Part shown: positions 31,206 through 36,221 of the stretch, one piece after another
Numbering within the stretch: the stretch's first letter is position 1
Layout of the letters: each line of letters begins with the position of its first letter
NCBI GenBank assembly: GCA_947426265.1
Contig: CANEDJ010000011.1
Coordinates: 1 to 36,221, forward strand
From: MGBC102946 sp022793145
GTDB lineage: Bacteria > Bacillota_I > Bacilli_A > RF39 > UBA660
Direction of reading: 5' to 3'
DNA length: 36,221 nucleotides
Translations under genes and position numbers: made by a program
Notes under the pieces: generated by a model
What the model was told of the DNA's origin: nothing
The model's database searches: none
The model's input: the letters and a program-made list of their open reading frames with translations, nothing else

Positions 31206-31234
31206 TTGACATATCAAAAAAGTATTTGTATTAT
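31206..31234 (+). promoter_or_regulatory. sigma-A promoter of the accessory operon
   Basis: Plus strand: -35 TTGACA (31206-31211), 17-nt spacer, -10 TATTAT (31229-31234). Confidence 0.85.
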
Positions 31235-31258
31235 ACCTCCTTTTTTCTTATAATACAA
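31226..31258. promoter_or_regulatory. Dyad TTGTATTATA/TATAATACAA in the LysR-operon intergenic region
   Basis: Perfect 10-bp inverted repeat with a 13-nt centre. It covers the plus-strand -10 box and the complete minus-strand promoter described next, a suitable place for LysR-type binding (T-N11-A dyads). Confidence 0.55.
31230..31258 (-). promoter_or_regulatory. Promoter of the LysR-phosphoesterase transcript
   Basis: Minus strand: -35 TTGTAT (31258-31253), 17-nt spacer, -10 TATAAT (31235-31230). Its -10 overlaps the plus-strand -10, so the two divergent promoters should exclude each other. Confidence 0.75.
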
Positions 31259-31284
31259 GTGCAAAATGACAAAGGAGGTATTTT

Positions 31285-32151
31285 ATGGCGTCATTCGTAA
31301 TTCATCACATTGCTGGTGAACAATTTCTAACAGAATTAGAACAAAAATGTGGAATCACTTTAAAAGAAGAAGAAAGAAATCTTTTCTTACTTGGAAATTT
31401 AATCGTTGATTCTACAAAATTAAAAAAGGAGATTCCAGAAGGCTTATCAGAAGAAGAACGAAAAACTTGGAAACGAGAATTCCAAAAATTGATACAAGAA
31501 GAAAAAATAGCAACACATTTTCGTGACAAAGAAGATTATAGACTCTGCATTCAAGTTCCAAATTTACAAGCTTTCTTGGCAAAATATCAAAACTTGTTAG
31601 CTCAAGATTTTAGTGCACTTGGTTATTTCTATCATTTGTTTACAGATAAATTATTTTTCAATGATTTATTTTGTGCAGCATTTGATCTACTAGATCAAAA
31701 TCTCAATCATACTGACTACGCAGACCAACTTCATTTTATGTTCCTAAAAAAAAGTGGGAAAATAGAAAAACAAGAAGATGTTTGGTCTCACGATAGCAAT
31801 GTTAGTATTTACCAAGATTATACAGTTATGAATCGTTTATTATTAGAATACTACAAGATTTCTTTTGACTCTGATGGCTTATTAGAAAGTTCCAAACAGT
31901 TCCATAATCCAGGAATAACTGAAGTTGATTATGAAAATATTACTTCTGTTATTCGTCAAACAAAAAGTTATATTGAGGAATCAGATCAGTCAAAAGGAAA
32001 CTTACATGTTTTTACAGAAGAGCAAGTGAAAGCCTTTATTCAATTAGTAGCTAAAAGTTTTATAGAAAGCTATTATCCTTTATTTGAAGGATTAGTAAAT
32101 CCATCCAAGGGAGAAAAACAGAAAATTTATAGAGGTGACTCATTATGCTAG
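31285..32151 (+). CDS. Protein resembling zinc-dependent phospholipase C family
   Basis: 288 aa, no signal peptide. The spaced metal-ligand pattern HHIAGEQF (H7/H8), LLGNLIVDSTK (D42), THFRD (H78) and GYFYHLFTDKLF (H117, D121) follows the layout of the bacterial zinc-dependent phospholipase C/S1-P1 nuclease-like fold (PF00882-like). Similarity is by motif spacing only, so the activity (phosphodiester hydrolysis) is tentative. Ribosome site AAAGGAGGT, first gene of the operon. Its end overlaps pnuC by 7 nt, which suggests coupled translation. Confidence 0.55.
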   Translation: MASFVIHHIAGEQFLTELEQKCGITLKEEERNLFLLGNLIVDSTKLKKEIPEGLSEEERKTWKREFQKLIQEEKIATHFRDKEDYRLCIQVPNLQAFLAKYQNLLAQDFSALGYFYHLFTDKLFFNDLFCAAFDLLDQNLNHTDYADQLHFMFLKKSGKIEKQEDVWSHDSNVSIYQDYTVMNRLLLEYYKISFDSDGLLESSKQFHNPGITEVDYENITSVIRQTKSYIEESDQSKGNLHVFTEEQVKAFIQLVAKSFIESYYPLFEGLVNPSKGEKQKIYRGDSLC

Positions 32152-32729
32152 AAATTTTTAGTGCTTTTTGTGGCTTAATACAAAGTATTTTAATTATGTT
32201 TAACAAAAAAGAAAACTGGATATTTTATATGTTAAACATTATTACTTTGACCATATTTTCTTTTTGCGCAAAACTTTATGGAGATGTTGTAGAGAATCTT
32301 ATCTATGTCATATTTGGATTGTTAGGACTTCTTACTTGGTATTCTACTTTTATCTCTAAAAAAATTTTTGGTAGTGAAAATAAAATTCGTTATACCAATT
32401 TAAAAGAACGCTGCTTTTACTTTTTCATGTTTTTAATGATTAGTATTGGAATGTTTTTCTGGTTAAGTCATACTGATGACCCATCTCCATTATTAGATGC
32501 AGTTACAACAGGTATGGGATTTACCGCTACATTAATGATGGCCTTCAAACGTGTAGATGCATGGTTTTATTGGCTTATTGATGACATTTTAATGGCATAT
32601 ATTTATTACATGTTACCAGATCGCGGTTTTTGGCTAATGAGTCTCAATATTATTTGGATTTTCCTAGCGATTGGAACCTGGTATACATGGCATAAGGAAG
32701 CAAAAAAAAATGGATTTGTTAATGAATGA
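32145..32729 (+). CDS. pnuC: PnuC-family nucleoside/vitamin-precursor transporter
   Basis: 194 aa, about seven hydrophobic segments. Family hallmarks: FSAFCGLIQSILIM, W-x-FYMLNIITLTIFSF, LYGDVVENLIYVIFGLLGLLTW (split) and R-x2-AWFYWLIDDILMAYIYY. PnuC proteins take up nicotinamide riboside or, in related subfamilies, thiamine, riboflavin or deoxynucleosides, trapped by downstream phosphorylation. Which substrate applies is not fixed by the motifs; the deoxyribosyltransferase-like domain two genes on favours a nucleoside. Overlaps both neighbours. Confidence 0.85.
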   Translation: MLEIFSAFCGLIQSILIMFNKKENWIFYMLNIITLTIFSFCAKLYGDVVENLIYVIFGLLGLLTWYSTFISKKIFGSENKIRYTNLKERCFYFFMFLMISIGMFFWLSHTDDPSPLLDAVTTGMGFTATLMMAFKRVDAWFYWLIDDILMAYIYYMLPDRGFWLMSLNIIWIFLAIGTWYTWHKEAKKNGFVNE

Positions 32730-33345
32730 ATATGAAAAATTAATGCAAGCAGGGTATCAACAAACTGAAATTGAACAATTACTGTTTCTATATGGGTATA
32801 CTATTAAAACAAATTGCTTAAATACTTATATACAATTTCTAGCACAAATCAAACACAATTTTAATTATAAACAAATAGAACAGCTTATAAAATGTATTAC
32901 CCATAATACTCCATATCAATTATTATTACATGCTCAATATTCTATTTTTGTAATGAATGAAGTTAGAAGATTTTTAGAAGACACTCTTCAAGAAAAAGGA
33001 ATTCAGACTAAGGAAGAACAACAATATTATGAATTAGGAGAAAAAATGTTACAGTACAAATGGAATGAAGATATGATTTATCAATTTCGAAGATTCGTAA
33101 AAGGGAAAAAAATTGCTTCTATTAAAATTCTTAATATGATTTTCGAACTATTATTCCAATACAAAATCAAAGATTGGATATTTCTCAATATTATTTATGA
33201 AAATTTTCTAAAGAAAAATTTAGAAGAATTTGAAAACTGGCTTTTATACGACTTTTTAAACTCTTTAAAAAATTATATTCAATTGAAAAATACAACTCAA
33301 AAAAATAAATTTAAAATTGAGTTGTTTGTTTCACTATTTAGATAG
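32710..33345 (+). CDS. Unknown helical protein in the pnuC-radical SAM operon
   Basis: 211 aa from the ATG at 32710, which has AAGGAAG 9 nt upstream and overlaps the pnuC end by 20 nt; an ATG at 32722 is an alternative. The sequence is almost all predicted helix, rich in Gln, Lys, Leu and Tyr, without membrane segments or metal motifs. Repeated pieces such as QIEQLIKCIT and DMIYQFRRFVKGKK hint at paired-helix repeats. I do not recognise a family. Its position between transporter and radical SAM genes suggests a partner role, which is inference. Confidence 0.65.
   Translation: MDLLMNEYEKLMQAGYQQTEIEQLLFLYGYTIKTNCLNTYIQFLAQIKHNFNYKQIEQLIKCITHNTPYQLLLHAQYSIFVMNEVRRFLEDTLQEKGIQTKEEQQYYELGEKMLQYKWNEDMIYQFRRFVKGKKIASIKILNMIFELLFQYKIKDWIFLNIIYENFLKKNLEEFENWLLYDFLNSLKNYIQLKNTTQKNKFKIELFVSLFR
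33292..33331 (+). terminator. Hairpin near the end of the helical-protein gene
   Basis: Perfect 9-bp stem ACAACTCAA/TTGAGTTGT with a 16-nt A/T loop and a TTGTTT tail, inside the last codons. May act as a partial terminator or mRNA processing/stability signal before the radical SAM gene. Confidence 0.4.
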
Positions 33346-33354
33346 GATGGTTTT

Positions 33355-34710
33355 ATGATTATTAAAAATGAAAAAAAATTCAAAGAATTAGAAATTATAT
33401 TAAGTGACTTTTTATGTGATAAAAATTGTCCTTATTGTACAGCAAAAATCACAACTTGGCCTAAAGTAGAAGATGATATTCATAAATTAAGTCTTTATGT
33501 TGGCCAAATGAAAAAATTAGGATATAAGTTTCACTATGTTACAATTGGTGGCAATGGAGAACCTACAAAGCATTCTTATCAGAAATTAAAAACAATTGTT
33601 GAAATGTTTGATGATTATAACATTCCCATCAAACGAGTTTTAACCTCAGGAAACATTTTTCGTCCTGAAGAAAGGGATAAATATGAGTTATTTAAAAATC
33701 ATAATTGGATGTTTGAAATAACAACAACTAGTATTGATAATGATTTAGATAGAAAGGTCTTAGGTTATGATCACAACTATTTTGAAACTAAAGCTTTTAA
33801 GAATGCCAGAATAAGATTAAACTATGTTCTTTTAAAAGATAATTTAAATTCTTTTGTTGATGAAATCAATCTTTTTAGTCAAAAATATCCTAATATTGAA
33901 ACGTTTTCTTTAAAATTATTAAATGTAAATACAAAAACAAATAAAGTGGATAATCCTTTATCTGAATGGATTATAAAAAATGCGATTCCAAAAAGTGATA
34001 GACAAATGATAGCTGATATTTTAAATCAAAATTTTGAATATTTAGGAGAAGCCTATGATACTTTTTCTTGGAAATCAAAACAAAATAAAGAAATTTATTT
34101 TTCATGGAAAAAAGTGGAATATGGTCTATTTGATTTAGTATACTACGGAAATAAGTTTGTAAGTTATCAATTAGAGGAAATAAAGCTTGATTCTTTCGTT
34201 CCCATGCTTTATTTTGCTTCTCGCTTCAAAAAAGAAATGATTAATGAAATTGAGTTCACTTTAAAAAATGATTTTAGAACTACTTTAATAGGAAATGAAA
34301 AAGATTTTACGGATTTTAATAGTCACAGTTTCATTGAAAATGAAAATAAAATCCATTATCAATATTTAGGACCTTTTTACAATGAGCAAGCTAGTGATGG
34401 CAAATTAACTTCTACTGTTTGTGAAGAAGTTGTTAAAACGGAAAATGCATTGATCGATAAATGTGATACTTTTATGGTGTATTTCGATCATGAGCCAAGT
34501 CCTGGAAGCATTACAGAACTTACCTATGCTTCTTTTCAAAAAAAGGATATTATCATTTTTTATCAAATTGAAGAAACAACAAGTTATGAACTAAAATCTT
34601 CCAATTGGTATCCAATTGTTTCTGCGATTATGATTGCTGGAAAAGAAAAAGTAAAACTTGTACCAGTAAATAATGAAAATGATATTTTAAACTATTTCAA
34701 ACATTTATAA
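33355..34710 (+). CDS. Radical SAM protein fused to a nucleoside 2-deoxyribosyltransferase-like domain
   Basis: Residues ~10-310 are a radical SAM domain: C21-DKN-C25-PY-C28 for the 4Fe-4S cluster and the SAM-binding glycine motif GGNGEP (65-70). Residues ~333-440 resemble the nucleoside 2-deoxyribosyltransferase fold: YLGPFY (337-342) as the GxxF/Y nucleoside loop, DKCDTFMVYFD and GSITELTYA with E388 as the candidate nucleophile. Such domains swap or cleave bases on (deoxy)nucleosides. Together they suggest radical chemistry on a nucleoside or nucleobase plus glycosidic-bond handling. The reading frame is continuous. GGATGG precedes the ATG; 9 nt after the previous gene. The true reaction is unknown. 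Confidence 0.72.
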   Translation: MIIKNEKKFKELEIILSDFLCDKNCPYCTAKITTWPKVEDDIHKLSLYVGQMKKLGYKFHYVTIGGNGEPTKHSYQKLKTIVEMFDDYNIPIKRVLTSGNIFRPEERDKYELFKNHNWMFEITTTSIDNDLDRKVLGYDHNYFETKAFKNARIRLNYVLLKDNLNSFVDEINLFSQKYPNIETFSLKLLNVNTKTNKVDNPLSEWIIKNAIPKSDRQMIADILNQNFEYLGEAYDTFSWKSKQNKEIYFSWKKVEYGLFDLVYYGNKFVSYQLEEIKLDSFVPMLYFASRFKKEMINEIEFTLKNDFRTTLIGNEKDFTDFNSHSFIENENKIHYQYLGPFYNEQASDGKLTSTVCEEVVKTENALIDKCDTFMVYFDHEPSPGSITELTYASFQKKDIIIFYQIEETTSYELKSSNWYPIVSAIMIAGKEKVKLVPVNNENDILNYFKHL

Positions 34711-34740
34711 AAAATATGAGATTCTCTCTCATATTTTTTT
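34709..34740. terminator. Bidirectional terminator between the radical SAM gene and asnS
   Basis: Perfect 13-bp stem AAAAAATATGAGA/TCTCATATTTTTT, 5-nt loop, T tracts on both strands. The asnS stop codon lies at its edge. Confidence 0.9.
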
Positions 34741-36109
34741 AAAATTCACAGTTTTTTGGAGTTCTTGGATATGGAATCACATCTCTAATATTATCCACAC
34801 CAGTTAGATAAATTAATAATCTTTCAAAGCCCATACCAAATCCTGAATGAACACATCCACCATATCTTCTCAAGTTCAAATACCAATCAAGTCCTTCTTC
34901 ACCAACATTCATGTCTTTCATTCTTTCTTTCAACTTCTCGTAATCTTCTTCTCTTTGAGATCCACCCATAAGTTCTCCTGCGCCTGGGACTTCTAAGTCT
35001 ACTGCAGCCACTGTTTTTCCATCTTCATTTAGTTTCATATAAAACGCTTTAATATCTTTTGGCCAGTTTTTAATAAATACAGGTCCATGAAAATATTCTG
35101 TAATATATTTTTCATGTTCTTTGGCAATATCTTCTCCATATTCGGGAGCAAATTCCCATTTCACATCTGCCTCTTTTAATATTTTAATAACTTCCTCATG
35201 ATCAATTCTTGTGAAATGACTATTTACTAATTTCTCTAATTTTTCTATTAAACCATTTTCTACAAATTGATCAAAAAATTTCATTTCATCTGGGCAATTA
35301 TCAAGTACATATTTTACAACATACTTTAACATTCCTTCCATGATGTCCATATCACCTTCTAAATCACAGAATGCAATTTCTGGTTCAATCATCCAAAATT
35401 CTGAAGCATGTGTTTTTGTATTTGAATTTTCAGCTCTAAATGTCGGTCCAAAAGTATAAGTTTTTTTATAAGTAAGAGCGAATGTTTCTGCTTGAAGTTG
35501 TCCACTTACAGTTAATGCCGTTTGCTTTCCAAAGAAATCTTTACTATAATCCACACTTCCCGATTTTGCCACTTTTTCTAAATCTAAAGTTGTTAATTGG
35601 AACATCTCTCCTGCACCTTCACAGTCACTTGCTGTAATAATTGGTGCATGAAAATAAACGTAGCCATTATCCTGAAAGTACTTATGAATTGCATATGCTG
35701 CAACACTCCTTACTCGAAATACAGCACCAAATAAATTGGTTCTTGGTCTTAAATAAGCAACTTCTCTTAAAAACTCTCTTGTATGTCTTTTTGGCTGAAT
35801 AGGATAATCTTCTGGACAAGCACCTTCTAATTTAATTGAAGTTAATTGAAGTTCAAAATCCTGTTTTCCCTCTGAATCTTTAACAATACCTACTACTGTT
35901 ACCGCACTTCCAACTGATATTTTTGCTATTTCTTCAAAATCTTTTAAAGAACTATCATACACAATTTGAACAGTTTTAAAACAAGTTCCATCTGAAAAAT
36001 CTAAAAAGCCAAAATCCTTTTGCTTTCTATGATTGCGAATCCATCCTTGCAATGTTACTTCTTTGCCTTTGTATTCTTCAATTTTTTTATATAACTCTTT
36101 TACATCCAT
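34739..36109 (-). CDS. asnS: Asparaginyl-tRNA synthetase
   Basis: Class IIb synthetase charging tRNA-Asn. N-terminal OB-fold (VTLQGWIRNHRKQKDFGFLDFSDG in two parts), motif 2 FRAENSNTKTHASEFWMIEPE and motif 3 HSGFGMGFERLLIYLTG; the Asn-type motif 2 (with ENSNTxxHxxEFW) separates it from aspartyl enzymes. Start at the ATG at 36109, 6 nt after AAGGAGAG; the in-frame ATG at 36127 lies before that site. 456 aa. Direct Asn charging means the amidotransferase route is not needed. It follows tRNA-Asn. Confidence 0.96.
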   Translation of the reverse strand: MDVKELYKKIEEYKGKEVTLQGWIRNHRKQKDFGFLDFSDGTCFKTVQIVYDSSLKDFEEIAKISVGSAVTVVGIVKDSEGKQDFELQLTSIKLEGACPEDYPIQPKRHTREFLREVAYLRPRTNLFGAVFRVRSVAAYAIHKYFQDNGYVYFHAPIITASDCEGAGEMFQLTTLDLEKVAKSGSVDYSKDFFGKQTALTVSGQLQAETFALTYKKTYTFGPTFRAENSNTKTHASEFWMIEPEIAFCDLEGDMDIMEGMLKYVVKYVLDNCPDEMKFFDQFVENGLIEKLEKLVNSHFTRIDHEEVIKILKEADVKWEFAPEYGEDIAKEHEKYITEYFHGPVFIKNWPKDIKAFYMKLNEDGKTVAAVDLEVPGAGELMGGSQREEDYEKLKERMKDMNVGEEGLDWYLNLRRYGGCVHSGFGMGFERLLIYLTGVDNIRDVIPYPRTPKNCEF

Positions 36110-36135
36110 GTTATCTCTCCTTTTCATAAAATAAA

Positions 36136-36163
36136 AATAAGCCCTATTATACTAGGACTTATT
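36136..36163 (-). terminator. Terminator/attenuator between tRNA-Asn and asnS
   Basis: 11-bp stem (36153-36163 with 36136-36146, one G-U pair) followed by TTTATTTT on the minus strand. A perfect -10 box TATAAT (36151-36146) forms its loop, with TTGATA 15 nt upstream, so the same DNA may serve as asnS promoter. Confidence 0.7.
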
Positions 36164-36175
36164 AATTATCAAAAC

Positions 36176-36221
36176 TGGCGCCTGATGTAGGACTCGGACC
36201 TACGACCTGCCGGTTAACAGC
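36176..36221 (-). tRNA. tRNA-Asn (GUU), 3' portion
   Basis: Cut by the window edge. Visible on the minus strand: anticodon loop CTGTTAA with GUU (36218-36216), variable loop, T arm GTAGG-TCCGAGT-CCTAC, acceptor strand, discriminator G and encoded CCA (ending 36176). It stands directly upstream of asnS. Confidence 0.93.

Noticed and set aside
36176..36221. tRNA could be read as another isoacceptor
   Set aside because: Anticodon loop CTGTTAA gives GUU (Asn), and adjacency to asnS agrees; the missing 5' half does not alter this.

Overview
The window comes from a very AT-rich (roughly 30% GC by eye), cell-walled member of the Bacillota using the standard bacterial code, since TGA is used as a stop (for example by dnaD). 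Markers are Gram-positive PolC, GpsB, RNase Y, RecU, DnaD, a type B RNase P RNA, a serine T-box and a class A penicillin-binding protein. Blocks of gene order recall Bacillus subtilis: rodZ-pgsA-recA-rny (with cinA missing), gpsB-rnpB, and recU-ponA facing nth-dnaD. An uncultured gut lineage of class Bacilli (RF39/RFN20-like or Erysipelotrichia-like) would fit, but that placement is inference.

Layout. From 1 to 14.9 kb almost everything is on the minus strand: serS behind a serine T-box, a cation transporter fused to an acetyltransferase, polA, a phosphohexomutase, polC, a SplB-like radical SAM protein, a degenerate NodB-type protein and an M29 aminopeptidase. A small Pro/Tyr-rich protein on the plus strand (14957-15223) interrupts this. 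From 15.4 to 21.3 kb the minus strand carries rny, recA, pgsA, rodZ-like, rnpB, gpsB, a transglutaminase-like protein and a 29-codon small ORF. recU-ponA (plus) converge on nth-dnaD, followed upstream by cca, hup, an unknown membrane-anchored protein, a metallophosphoesterase and a LysR regulator. From 31.3 to 34.7 kb lies a plus-strand accessory operon divergent from the LysR gene: a phospholipase C-like protein, a PnuC-type transporter, an unknown helical protein, and a radical SAM protein fused to a nucleoside deoxyribosyltransferase-like domain. The window closes with asnS and the 3' half of tRNA-Asn.

How it works together. Most genes are housekeeping: replication and repair (polA, polC, recA, recU, nth, dnaD, hup), RNA processing (rny, rnpB, cca), translation (serS, asnS, tRNA-Asn) and envelope growth (ponA, gpsB, rodZ, pgsA). 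Promoters match sigma-A consensus well, and many terminators begin inside the last codons of the gene. The best candidate for an undescribed system is the LysR-divergent cluster at 29.2-34.7 kb, which looks like uptake and radical-based modification or salvage of a nucleoside-like compound. No IS element, prophage or CRISPR array was seen.
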